Shown here: piece after piece, positions 1-8,178 of the stretch | Position numbering within the stretch: position 1 is the first letter of the stretch | Layout: every line of letters starts with the position of its first letter | NCBI GenBank assembly: GCA_015058955.1 | Contig: SVBJ01000020.1 | Span: forward strand, 1-36,882 | Direction of reading: 5' to 3' | Source: Erysipelotrichaceae bacterium | GTDB taxonomy: Bacteria > Bacillota_I > Bacilli_A > Erysipelotrichales > Erysipelotrichaceae | Length of the DNA stretch: 36,882 nt | Notes under the pieces: model-generated | What the model was told of the DNA's origin: nothing | Databases searched by the model: none | What the model saw: the letters and a program-made list of their open reading frames with translations, nothing else | Program-made: the position numbers and the translations under genes

Positions 1-25
1 TAAAATCATAAAGCGCTGAAGAAGT

Positions 26-102
26 CGGGATGTTGCACAGCTTGGTAGTGCACCTGGTTTGGGACCAGGGGGTCGCAGGTTCGAATCCTGTCATCCCGAC
101 CA
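26..102 (+). tRNA. tRNA-Pro (UGG)
   Basis: Full cloverleaf. The acceptor stem CGGGATG pairs with CATCCCG, followed by discriminator A and an encoded CCA. The anticodon loop contains TGG and the T arm GGTTCGAATCC. It is the first complete member of a six-tRNA cluster whose upstream part, possibly more tRNAs or an rRNA operon, lies outside the window. Confidence 0.95.
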
Positions 103-120
103 TTATTTGGCAAATGTAGT

Positions 121-197
121 GGCGGGATAGCTTAGTTGGTTAGAGCACTCGGTTCATACCCGGGAGGTCGTGGGTTCGACTCTCACTCCCGCTACCA
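121..197 (+). tRNA. tRNA-Met (CAU), elongator
   Basis: The acceptor stem GGCGGGA pairs with TCCCGCT (one G-U pair), then A and CCA. The anticodon is CAT in the loop TTCATAC. The body resembles Bacillus elongator tRNA-Met rather than initiator or Ile2, so among the three CAU tRNAs of this cluster it is assigned to elongator Met. Confidence 0.9.
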
Positions 198-201
198 ATT
201 C

Positions 202-278
202 GGACCCTTAGCTCAGTTGGTCAGAGCGGTCGGCTCATAACCGATTGGTCATAGGTTCGAGTCCTATAGGGTCCACCA
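202..278 (+). tRNA. tRNA-Ile2 (CAU, presumably lysidine-modified)
   Basis: Cloverleaf with acceptor GGACCCT/AGGGTCC, discriminator A, encoded CCA and anticodon loop CTCATAA. The acceptor and D-arm sequence follow the pattern of bacterial tRNA-Ile2, whose C34 is converted to lysidine by TilS so that it reads AUA. An automatic annotation could call it Met; the Ile2 identity is inferred from sequence similarity. Confidence 0.85.
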
Positions 279-287
279 TTAATTACT

Positions 288-378
288 GGAGGAATACCCA
301 AGCGGCTGAAGGGTCCGGTCTTGAAAACCGGTAGGTCGGGAAACCGGCGCCTGGGTTCGAATCCCAGTTCCTCCGCCA
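288..378 (+). tRNA. tRNA-Ser (UGA)
   Basis: Class II tRNA of 91 nt with a long variable arm, acceptor GGAGGAA/TTCCTCC, discriminator G and encoded CCA. The anticodon loop CTTGAAA holds TGA. Confidence 0.95.
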
Positions 379-390
379 TTTAATTAATAT

Positions 391-467
<77 letters not shown>

Positions 468-468
468 T

Positions 469-544
<76 letters not shown>

Positions 545-553
545 CTGTTAATG

Positions 554-584
554 AAAAGAACAGATGAATGTCTGTTCTTTTTTT
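554..584. terminator. Rho-independent terminator of the tRNA cluster
   Basis: An 11-bp stem, AAAAGAACAGA (554-564) with TCTGTTCTTTT (571-581), a 6-nt loop and a T run. The A run on the other arm could also make it serve the convergent glycosidase gene that ends at 588. Confidence 0.9.
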
Positions 585-587
585 GTC

Positions 588-3008
588 TTATTTCTCATGA
601 AGTCTTTCAGTAACTTTCAATAACCAGGTGGCATTTATCATCAATTGTTCTCTGGTTACTGTTCCATCCTTAAGTCCGGCAATGATCTGTTCATAGTCGT
701 TCTTGCTGCCCGGCATAAACAGTGATCCTCCGGCGGCCGCTTCCTTCGCGGCGTTTGGTGCCGGATACTTAGGATCCTTTGTCAGCATGCCTACGCCAAT
801 TACCCAGTCTGTCATTACCAGTCCCTTAAATCCAGCTTCATCACGCAGATATTCAGTAGTCAGTGCATGTGATTCTGAGGTGTGGGTGCCGTTAAACAGG
901 TTGTAGGATGTCATGACGGCAGCCGGATCAGCTTCCTTAATGCAGATGCCAAATCCTTTCAGATATATTTCGCGCAGTGCTCTTTCTGATACCTGGGAAT
1001 TATTGGCATAACGGTTTGTCTCCTGATTATTGCAGGCAAAGTGCTTCAGAGTAACACCACAGCCTTTATGAGCCTGGACCCCGATCGTAATGGCTGAAGC
1101 AAACTTTCCGGATAACAGCGGATCTTCTGAAAGGTATTCAAAATTACGTCCGCACAGAACGTTGCGGTGAATGTTCAGAGCCGGTGCCAGCCACAGATCA
1201 ACCTTGAAGATCTCCATTTCCCTGCCGACAATATCCCCGCACAGTCTGGCAAAATCGGTATTCCAGGATTGGGCAATTGCGGTTTCGATCGGCAGTGCCG
1301 TAGTAAACTGTTCAAACAGTCTGCTGCCCTTCTTTACCTTTGGCTTACGGGTCATAAACCATTTAACGATCTTAGGCATGACATCAAGAATTCCTTCCGG
1401 AATTGCTGAACCGACAGCGTGCCTGCCCTTAGCATCTTCAATGTATTCCTTAGCCAGTCTTAATCCTGCCGGGCCGTCAGCCATGATCAGATTGTCAATT
1501 CCTTTATGTTTCAGCAGACTTGTCGATTCACCTGCCGCACCCGGAACACTCTGGGAAGCATTGCCGATTATTGACAGCAAGCCGCCCTTAGGATCAAAGG
1601 CGCCGACATTAAGATAGGCAAGCTCTTCGTTGCTTAATTCCCTGAGACAGTCATATATCTCACCCTGATGGTCATAACTGACAGTCTGGGTTTCATATTC
1701 GCTTAAATCGATCTTTTCAACCGGTAATCCGCTGACATCATAGTCAGCTTTTATTTCACCTTTATAATCATCAAAGTCAGGATTGCCGAAAAGATTTCTT
1801 GCTTTTCTGACAACGAAGTCCTGATCAAGCCGGTATACACCAACAGGTGTCACTTCTTCACTGTTTTTGCCTAACAGCAGTACATATCTGCCCTTTTCCA
1901 GCAGATAGGATTCCTTCTCTGTATCATAGCTGGCAAAGTCAGTGATGTTGAAACTGATGACCAGTTCATCCCGCTGTCCCGGTTTCAGACATCTGGTTTT
2001 CTTAAAGGCCACCAGTGACTTTACTTCCTTGTCAAGTTTTCCCTGCGGAGCGGAAAGATAGATCTGAACTACTTCCTTTCCAGAGGTATTACCGGTATTT
2101 CTGACCATCAGATCCAGGATGAAGATGCCCTTTATGACCTTGATCTTCTTAATGTTTGTTTCAAAGTCGGTATAACTTAACCCGTAGCCAAACGGGAACA
2201 GTGGCTTTCTGCCGCAGGCATCAAAGTAACGGTATCCTACATAAATGCCTTCCTTATATCTGGTATCATCCTTATTGCCGAATTCCGTGAAATCACAGTA
2301 ATCCTTATATGCTGCCCAGGAAGTTGTCAGTCTTCCAGAAGGATTCTGCTTTCCCAGAAGAATGTCAGCCAGAGCATGGCCTGTTTCAACGCCAAGCTGA
2401 GATAATACCAGGATATTGTTAACGGATAAGACAGGTGTCAGATCAACAGGTCCCCCAGAATTTATTACCAGCACGAACTTTCCGTAGTGTTCATCAAGCG
2501 CCAGGATGTCTCTTATTTCACTGTCTGTCAGCTGATAATCACCCTTACTGTCAGTACGGTCGTTGCCTTCACCGGATATGCGGGAAAGTACATATATTGC
2601 TGCCTGAGCCGAAAGATCAAGTTCAATGTCATATTCCGGCTCCTTCATTACCGTACCCATGGATGCTATGATTACGTTTGTTTTCTCTGCCTTGGCCCTG
2701 GCCTTGATTTCCTGACGGAAAGCTTCCTTGGCCTTGGCGATAAACGGAGCAAATCTGCTGGACCATTGCGGGTTGGTAATGGTGAACCCGGCACTTATGA
2801 GTCCTTCTTCGATGTTAATGAAATAACGGGAATTGACTTCACCGGAGCCTGTACCACCCTTGACGGTATTTCTTACCCCGTTGCCAAAGCAGGCAATGTC
2901 ACATGGCTTATCCAGCGGGAAAGCATCATTATGTTTTAACAGTACGCAGCATTCGGCCAGATATGGTCTTAACTGCTTCAGATGTGCTTCTTCATATAAC
3001 TGAGTCAT
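588..3008 (-). CDS. Glycoside hydrolase family 3, circularly permuted domain order (beta-glucosidase type)
   Basis: Predicted 806-residue GH3 enzyme releasing sugars from beta-linked (oligo)saccharides or glycosides. The domain order is reversed compared with classical GH3: the GH3 C-terminal alpha/beta sandwich (about 1-300, with a GGPVDL stretch) comes first, a fibronectin-III-like segment follows (about 300-420), and the TIM-barrel catalytic domain is last (about 470-806). The nucleophile is the Asp in VMTDW, about residue 734. Other barrel motifs are DGPAGLR, NIHRNVLCGRNFEYLSEDP and KHFACNN. The same permuted order is known in Ruminococcus albus and Butyrivibrio enzymes. There is no signal peptide, so it is probably cytoplasmic. 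The start is the ATG at 3008, behind AAGAGGT; 20 further in-frame codons upstream lack a ribosome site and overlap the promoter. The sugar specificity cannot be read from sequence. Confidence 0.92.
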   Translation of the reverse strand: MTQLYEEAHLKQLRPYLAECCVLLKHNDAFPLDKPCDIACFGNGVRNTVKGGTGSGEVNSRYFINIEEGLISAGFTITNPQWSSRFAPFIAKAKEAFRQEIKARAKAEKTNVIIASMGTVMKEPEYDIELDLSAQAAIYVLSRISGEGNDRTDSKGDYQLTDSEIRDILALDEHYGKFVLVINSGGPVDLTPVLSVNNILVLSQLGVETGHALADILLGKQNPSGRLTTSWAAYKDYCDFTEFGNKDDTRYKEGIYVGYRYFDACGRKPLFPFGYGLSYTDFETNIKKIKVIKGIFILDLMVRNTGNTSGKEVVQIYLSAPQGKLDKEVKSLVAFKKTRCLKPGQRDELVISFNITDFASYDTEKESYLLEKGRYVLLLGKNSEEVTPVGVYRLDQDFVVRKARNLFGNPDFDDYKGEIKADYDVSGLPVEKIDLSEYETQTVSYDHQGEIYDCLRELSNEELAYLNVGAFDPKGGLLSIIGNASQSVPGAAGESTSLLKHKGIDNLIMADGPAGLRLAKEYIEDAKGRHAVGSAIPEGILDVMPKIVKWFMTRKPKVKKGSRLFEQFTTALPIETAIAQSWNTDFARLCGDIVGREMEIFKVDLWLAPALNIHRNVLCGRNFEYLSEDPLLSGKFASAITIGVQAHKGCGVTLKHFACNNQETNRYANNSQVSERALREIYLKGFGICIKEADPAAVMTSYNLFNGTHTSESHALTTEYLRDEAGFKGLVMTDWVIGVGMLTKDPKYPAPNAAKEAAAGGSLFMPGSKNDYEQIIAGLKDGTVTREQLMINATWLLKVTERLHEK

Positions 3009-3074
3009 TAATAATACCTCTTGTTTCTCTTTAATTATAGACTCAAACAGTGAAAAATACGAAAACAATTAAAT

Positions 3075-3089
3075 TGAACATACCGTTCA
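3075..3089. promoter_or_regulatory. Possible operator palindrome between divergent genes
   Basis: TGAAC-ataccGTTCA: perfect 5-bp inverted arms with a 5-bp spacer. It lies about 70 bp upstream of the glycosidase start and about 90 bp upstream of the plus-strand gene at 3178. It could bind a dimeric regulator, but short palindromes also occur by chance. Confidence 0.3.
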
Positions 3090-3177
3090 TTCTCATCTTC
3101 TGTTTAGCATGGCAAGTAAGGCTTGCTTGGCTGACAGAAGCGCTGATTATATGATGAAAATGAAGGAGGATTCCATC

Positions 3178-3660
3178 ATGAGTGAAAACTATGTTATTAT
3201 GTATCATATAGAAAAAGGTAAACAGCAGAATAATATGAATGAAGGCTTAACCAAAAAGAAGCATCCGTATTTGGAACTGATAACAGCGTGCGTAGCCATG
3301 CTGGGTTTTCCTTATCTTACATACATTTTATTTTCAGCTGTGATGAAGGAATATTCCAAGTATTCCCCTGCTCTTATCTCTGCTCAGGCTGAAGCTTTAT
3401 CAGGAATGATCGGTATTGCCTTTGCGGGAATACTGCTGTTATCCGGGTTGTTTAAAGAACCTTACAGGATAATGAAGGAACGCTGGCTGGAATTCTTTGA
3501 AGACATCAATTACGGTCTTAAGGATATCGCTTTCCGGTCATTCAGAAAAAACATCAGGGAAAACGGCATTAACTTTGTGGTCTTTCTGTTACTTACCGCA
3601 TTGCAGTTTTGGATAACATTTGACGGTATCAACAAATTCCTTTCAATCATTAAGAAATGA
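3178..3660 (+). CDS. Small membrane protein of unknown function
   Basis: 160 residues, family not recognised. After a hydrophilic N-terminus (about 1-30) there are three hydrophobic segments: about 33-57, about 73-94 and near the C-terminus (NFVVFLLLTALQFWITF). A charged, amphipathic stretch lies between the second and third. The start is the ATG at 3178, 7 nt after GAAGGAGGA. A longer in-frame ORF from 3109 has no ribosome site. The gene stands alone, divergent from the glycosidase and convergent with the ABC exporter, and ends in a shared terminator. Confidence 0.7.
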   Translation: MSENYVIMYHIEKGKQQNNMNEGLTKKKHPYLELITACVAMLGFPYLTYILFSAVMKEYSKYSPALISAQAEALSGMIGIAFAGILLLSGLFKEPYRIMKERWLEFFEDINYGLKDIAFRSFRKNIRENGINFVVFLLLTALQFWITFDGINKFLSIIKK

Positions 3661-3690
3661 AAATGACATGAATCAATCATGTCATTTTTT
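3661..3690. terminator. Bidirectional terminator between convergent genes
   Basis: AAATGACATGA (3661-3671) pairs perfectly with TCATGTCATTT (3677-3687) around a 5-nt loop. T residues follow on the plus strand. It overlaps the stop codon of the minus-strand ABC gene and follows directly on the plus-strand stop. Confidence 0.85.
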
Positions 3691-5458
3691 AATCTTCATC
3701 CGATACACCGTTCCACAGACGGTAATATATTTTCTTATTAGCCAGCAGTTGATCGTGAGTACCCTCTTCTTCAATGCCGTTGCGGCCCAAAACGATTATT
3801 CGGTCTGAATTCTTTATCGTTGACAGTCTGTGGGCAATCGTCAGAGTCGTACGTCCTACGGACAGCTGTTTCAGACTTCTTTCAATCTGCAGTTCGCTTT
3901 CGGTATCCAGAGCGCTTGTAGCCTCATCCAGCAACAGAATCTTAGGATTCTTGAGGAATACTCGGGCAATCGCAATTCGCTGTTTCTGGCCTCCGGAAAG
4001 CTTGACACCGCGTTCACCGACATAGGAATCATAACCGTCTTTCAGCTGATTAATGAACTCATCAGCCCCTGCCAGTCTGGCAGCTTCCTTTATCTGCTCC
4101 CTGGTTGCCTCAAAATTACCATAGGCTATGTTGTCATAAACCGTACCGGAAAACAGGTATACATCCTGCTGCACAATGCCGATGTTATCTCTTAAGCTCT
4201 TAAGAGTCACCTCGGAAATGTCCTGACCGTCTATCTTAATTGAACCGGCTGAGACATCATAGAATCTTGGAATAAGTGAAGCAAGTGTGGTCTTGCCACC
4301 GCCGCTTTCCCCTACCAGAGCCAGGTTTTCGCCCGGTTTGATCGTTAAGTTGAGGTGTTCGAGAACACGATTGCCGTCATCAGGATATTCAAAGGTAACA
4401 TCATCGAATTTGATTTCTCCTTCCGTAACCTTCAGTTCATAAGCATTTTCCCTATCCTTGATATCGATAGGAGAATCGATCATCTCAAAGAATCTTTCAA
4501 TGCCGGTAATCCCTGACTGGAACTGTTCGGCAAATTCAACTATTCTTCTGATCGTTGCAATCAGGCTCTGTACATACAGGATGTAGGCAACCAGATCAGC
4601 CGGAGTGATCTTTCCGTTAATCAGGAACATGCCGCCGGCCAGTATCGTTACCGAATACATCAGGCCGTCAAACAGTCTGGTCGACATGTTATAGTTGGCC
4701 ATGGCGTAATAGCGGTTTATCTTTATTTCCTTGAACTTCTGGTTACCCTGATCAAACTTGTTCAGTTCGTGATCCTCGGCACCGAATGCCTTGACTACCC
4801 TGTTTCCAAGTAATGAGTCTTCCACCCGGGAGTTAAGCTCACCAATCTGGACACGCTGTGCCTTGGTAGCCACTCTGAAACGGTGATTCAGCTTAATCGA
4901 TACTATTACCATTACCGGCAGACAGGCAAATATTATTACTGTCAGCAATACATTGGCATGGCATAATATCGCAAATGATACTACGATTTTAATAAAGGCA
5001 ATGAACATCTCTTCCGGGAAGTGATGTGAGAATTCCGTTATGTCAAAGAGGTCATTGGAAATGCGGCTCATTATCTGACCGATCTTGTTATTGGCGAAGA
5101 AATTATCGCTCAGTCTTTCCAGATGGTTGAAGGCTGCCCAGCGCATGTCGGTTTCAATGTAGACACCCATGATGTGCCCTCTTGAACTCATGTAATAGTA
5201 GGCAACAGCATCTATCAGTCTTAAGACAATGTAAAGTCCGGCCAGTTTCAGGATCGTATTGACAGTCAGTACAGCCGGATCATTCATGGCTGAATTGGTC
5301 AGAAAGTGCATGATGCGCGGCAGAACGATGTCGCAGATGGTAGTTAATGAAGCGCAGAAAAGGTCAAAGATCAGCATTCCCTTGTATCTGAACAGATAAG
5401 GGCTGAATCTCTTTAACAGTTCCCAGCTGCTGTAGGTCTTGTTTTCGTTTCTGCTCAT
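3689..5458 (-). CDS. ABC exporter, fused membrane and ATPase domains (MsbA/multidrug type)
   Basis: 589-residue half-transporter of the exporter class. An ABC type-1 membrane domain with about six helices (about 20-315) is followed by a nucleotide-binding domain: Walker A GESGGGKT (383-390), Q-loop near 430, signature LSGGQ (487-491), Walker B ILLLDE (507-512) and an H-loop in TIAHRLST. All ATPase motifs are intact. It probably homodimerises and exports a lipid, drug or peptide; the substrate cannot be told. Such exporters are often paired, but no partner is adjacent here. The ATG at 5458 follows a strong AGGAGG site, with a TATAAT box further upstream. Confidence 0.93.
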   Translation of the reverse strand: MSRNENKTYSSWELLKRFSPYLFRYKGMLIFDLFCASLTTICDIVLPRIMHFLTNSAMNDPAVLTVNTILKLAGLYIVLRLIDAVAYYYMSSRGHIMGVYIETDMRWAAFNHLERLSDNFFANNKIGQIMSRISNDLFDITEFSHHFPEEMFIAFIKIVVSFAILCHANVLLTVIIFACLPVMVIVSIKLNHRFRVATKAQRVQIGELNSRVEDSLLGNRVVKAFGAEDHELNKFDQGNQKFKEIKINRYYAMANYNMSTRLFDGLMYSVTILAGGMFLINGKITPADLVAYILYVQSLIATIRRIVEFAEQFQSGITGIERFFEMIDSPIDIKDRENAYELKVTEGEIKFDDVTFEYPDDGNRVLEHLNLTIKPGENLALVGESGGGKTTLASLIPRFYDVSAGSIKIDGQDISEVTLKSLRDNIGIVQQDVYLFSGTVYDNIAYGNFEATREQIKEAARLAGADEFINQLKDGYDSYVGERGVKLSGGQKQRIAIARVFLKNPKILLLDEATSALDTESELQIERSLKQLSVGRTTLTIAHRLSTIKNSDRIIVLGRNGIEEEGTHDQLLANKKIYYRLWNGVSDED

Positions 5459-5591
5459 CGGTAATCCTCCTGACTGTTATGAATTATACAATATCATCTC
5501 TTCTTATTCTATTGATTGGCCTGATGAATTTCAGATATTGAAGAATTTATAAGTTATTTTGTGATACTATTTACTTAAAGGGGTATTTTAC

Positions 5592-5816
5592 ATTGATAAG
5601 AATTTTGGATTACTGGGATGGGCCCTCATCATCTTTGCCGCTATTTTCATTCCTTACTCAATCAGGAAAAGCAAAAAGACCGCTAAGGAAAACGAACATG
5701 AGGCACTGCTGCATGCTGCCAGACTGTTTGATGAAGGAACAAAACTGAGAATCAGATATTCCGATCAGGATTATCTCAATGTCTTTCTGGCCGAAGACCT
5801 GAATCTTGAGCAATAG
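5592..5816 (+). CDS. 74-residue single-pass membrane protein with apparent AUU start
   Basis: Not a recognised family. The frame from ATT at 5592 to TAG at 5814-5816 encodes one N-terminal membrane helix (GLLGWALIIFAAIFIPYSI, about residues 5-23), then a basic patch (RKSKK) and a charged, soluble C-terminal part ending LAEDLNLEQ. There is no in-frame ATG, GTG or TTG: the nearest upstream in-frame codon of note is a stop (TGA). AAAGGGG lies 8 nt before the ATT, ideal Shine-Dalgarno spacing. The protein-like composition and the position 21 nt before the next gene support a real gene. Alternatives are a decayed start codon or translation from an internal start. Confidence 0.6.
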   Translation: MDKNFGLLGWALIIFAAIFIPYSIRKSKKTAKENEHEALLHAARLFDEGTKLRIRYSDQDYLNVFLAEDLNLEQ

Positions 5817-5837
5817 TATTAAGAGGTATTCAGTAAT

Positions 5838-7010
5838 ATGAACATGTATGATTATCTTAAATGGCGCGGAGACCTTACCTTCCGGCAGGATGGTTTCAAC
5901 ATTGTTGACAACCTGCTTTTTGCCTATGCCTGCTATACCGATCTTACTGAAGTGGTAACGGAAGATGAAACCGTAACAATACACGAAGCAGCTGAAAGAC
6001 TGTTCAAGCTTCACACTGAGGAGGAAATGCTGAATTCCGGAAGTCTGATCGCCCATGCTCCGGTAATCTTAAGACGCATGGGAGAATCCAAGCGATTCGG
6101 CAATCTGCTCATCAGCAACTATGTCCGCAGAGTAAATGAACAGGATACGGAACAGTTCAGTGCCATGCACTTCCAGATCGATCCGCGAACAACTTACATA
6201 GCCTTCTGCGGTACCGATGATACGATCATCGGCTGGAAGGAAGACTTCCAGATGTCCTATAAGGTCATCAAGGCTGAAATCAGTTCGGCTGAATACATCA
6301 ACCGTACGGCTAAAAAGAACTTCCACCACTATTATGTCGGCGGTCATTCCAAAGGCGGTACTCTGGCAGTCTATGCAGCCATGAAAGCATCACCGTCAAT
6401 AAAGAAGAAGATCATCAGTGTCTACAGCAATGACGGTCCGGGTATTTCCCCTATTGCCATGGATGAAGCAAGATTTGCGGCCATTCAGCCCAAGCTGATA
6501 AAGGTCATTCCTGAGCTCAGCATTGTCGGAAGTCTGTTTGATAATGATGATAATAAAGTCATCATCCAGTCCAGTGAATCACTGTTCTGGGAACATGATG
6601 CGGTTGGCTGGCAGATCCTGGGCAAGGACTTTGAAAGAGGCACACTGACCGAGGAAAGCAAGCTGATACGTGAAGGAGTCAGAGACTTTCTGGCATCCAT
6701 GGACATGAAACAGCGTGAGGAATGGGTCAATGAGATGTTTCTGGCCTTTGACAAGGCCGGCATCGTCGGTGTGCCTGATTTTTCCAAGAAAGGGCTCCCT
6801 ATCCTGGCTAAGTTCATCAAGGAAATTCTCAGCATCAATGACAATGCCAAGGATGCCTTCGGCAAGCTGGGTCAGGTATTCGGTTCGCTGGCTTCCGAAA
6901 GAGCTGAAGATGTCATCAAATCCAGATTCAAGAGCATATCCGACGGAATAGGCGACATGATCAAGTCAATCGGCAAGAAGAAAGACGATAAGGACAGCGA
7001 AAAAGAGTAA
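5838..7010 (+). CDS. DUF2974 (Mbeg1-like) alpha/beta-hydrolase
   Basis: 390 residues, lipase-like alpha/beta hydrolase of the DUF2974 group common in Firmicutes. The nucleophile elbow is GGHSKGG (Ser171). Asp199 (SNDGPG) and His253 (WEHD) are likely triad partners. The strand before the elbow has TYIAFCGTDDT, typical of class-3-lipase-like folds. The C-terminal 100 residues are helical and Lys-rich. There is no signal peptide, so it is probably cytoplasmic. AAGAGGT precedes the ATG at 5838. It follows the 74-residue membrane ORF by 21 nt, so the two are probably co-transcribed. The substrate is unknown. Confidence 0.85.
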   Translation: MNMYDYLKWRGDLTFRQDGFNIVDNLLFAYACYTDLTEVVTEDETVTIHEAAERLFKLHTEEEMLNSGSLIAHAPVILRRMGESKRFGNLLISNYVRRVNEQDTEQFSAMHFQIDPRTTYIAFCGTDDTIIGWKEDFQMSYKVIKAEISSAEYINRTAKKNFHHYYVGGHSKGGTLAVYAAMKASPSIKKKIISVYSNDGPGISPIAMDEARFAAIQPKLIKVIPELSIVGSLFDNDDNKVIIQSSESLFWEHDAVGWQILGKDFERGTLTEESKLIREGVRDFLASMDMKQREEWVNEMFLAFDKAGIVGVPDFSKKGLPILAKFIKEILSINDNAKDAFGKLGQVFGSLASERAEDVIKSRFKSISDGIGDMIKSIGKKKDDKDSEKE

Positions 7011-7015
7011 AACGC

Positions 7016-7058
7016 GAGAGTTGAGAGTCGCTCTAAAGCAACAATCAGCTCTTTTATA
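7016..7058 (+). terminator. Possible terminator after the DUF2974 gene
   Basis: GAGAGTTGA (7016-7024) can pair with TCAGCTCTT (7045-7053) with two G-U pairs, and a short T-rich tail follows. The loop is long (20 nt), so this is only a candidate. Confidence 0.4.
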
Positions 7059-7139
7059 TTGCTTATTCACTATGATATTTATTTAAGATTTCAGCGATTT
7101 TGTGTAAAATGGAAATAGAAAGAGAAAATGGAGAATAAT

Positions 7140-8117
7140 ATGAAGAAAAAAGTATTTGACGTTGTTTTGCTTAATGCCCTCCCTGCTTCAGGAAAATCGG
7201 AATTAAGAAAATTCATGAATGAAAATGACCCTGAACAGATGGTTAACGACTTCCATATCGGTAAGAACCTGCAGCTTGATGACTTCCCTTATGTCTGGTT
7301 AATGAGACAGGTCGACAAGAAGCTGGCTGCCATGGGTCAGCCTACTCTCTACTATCCTGATGATGAGTCACCTACCTATGACGGCAGAGTCTGGGGTGTA
7401 TTATCTATTCTGTTAAGTGAAGACTATCAGGACCTTGTAAACCGCAATTATGTTCAGCCGGCCAGTGCTGCTGAATATCTGTTTGAAAGATTTGACCGTG
7501 CATCAATCGCTGCCGGCATGAAGCCTCTTATCTCAATGCTTGATGATGAAATCAGATATAAGATCGCTGCCGAACTGGAAGATGAAGCCAGAGCACTGTT
7601 AGATGAAAAGCAGTCTCAGTATTGCGAAGATTTGTCTGACAAGACAATCATCATTGAATTCTCAAGAGGCGGCAATGACGGCGCTGAAATGCCGCTGACC
7701 GATACCTTCGGCTATCAGTATACCTATGCAATGTTCTCACCTGATCTGCTGAAACATACCGCCCTGCTGTATCTCTGGGTCACTCCTGAAGAATCAAGAG
7801 CCAAGAATGATGCCCGCTTTGACCCTAACAACCCTGGTTCAAGCATCAACCACAAGACTCCTGATAAGGTCATGATGTATGACTATGGCTGTGATGACAT
7901 CCTCTACATGAAGGAAGTCAGCGACAGACCGAATACCGTCAAGGTTGAAGCCTGGGGCGAAACCTTCTACATTCCGGTAGGCATTGTCGACAACCGTGAT
8001 GACTTCACCACTCAGTTCAGAGGTCCGAAGGAAACCTGGGACAAGGAATCCGTCAAGAAGGCTGTCAAGCTGATCAGCGATGCCACAGCTACAATGTGGG
8101 AAAACTACAAGAAATAG
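7140..8117 (+). CDS. P-loop NTPase/kinase-like protein, function unknown
   Basis: 325 residues with an N-terminal nucleotide-binding loop, ALPASGKS (about residues 13-20), directly after a hydrophobic beta-strand, as in small-molecule kinases and adenylate-kinase-like folds. A second hydrophobic strand (KTIIIEFSRGG) followed by LLYLWVTPEESRAKNDARF resembles a kinase lid and core. I do not recognise a named family. Start choice: the ATG at 7140 is preceded by GGAG at 6-nt spacing, whereas the in-frame ATG at 7128 (adding MENN) has only a weak site. It is a single gene, followed by a strong terminator. No signal peptide or membrane segment. Confidence 0.75.
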   Translation: MKKKVFDVVLLNALPASGKSELRKFMNENDPEQMVNDFHIGKNLQLDDFPYVWLMRQVDKKLAAMGQPTLYYPDDESPTYDGRVWGVLSILLSEDYQDLVNRNYVQPASAAEYLFERFDRASIAAGMKPLISMLDDEIRYKIAAELEDEARALLDEKQSQYCEDLSDKTIIIEFSRGGNDGAEMPLTDTFGYQYTYAMFSPDLLKHTALLYLWVTPEESRAKNDARFDPNNPGSSINHKTPDKVMMYDYGCDDILYMKEVSDRPNTVKVEAWGETFYIPVGIVDNRDDFTTQFRGPKETWDKESVKKAVKLISDATATMWENYKK

Positions 8118-8134
8118 ACATAAACAATCAGTTT

Positions 8135-8164
8135 AAAGGGCCGTATATAAACGGCCCTTTTCTG
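8135..8164 (+). terminator. Rho-independent terminator
   Basis: AAAGGGCCGT (8135-8144) and ACGGCCCTTT (8151-8160) form a perfect 10-bp stem with a 6-nt loop, followed by T residues. It ends the P-loop gene and may also work for the convergent membrane-protein gene. Confidence 0.92.
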
Positions 8165-8178
8165 TTACAGTTAATTGT

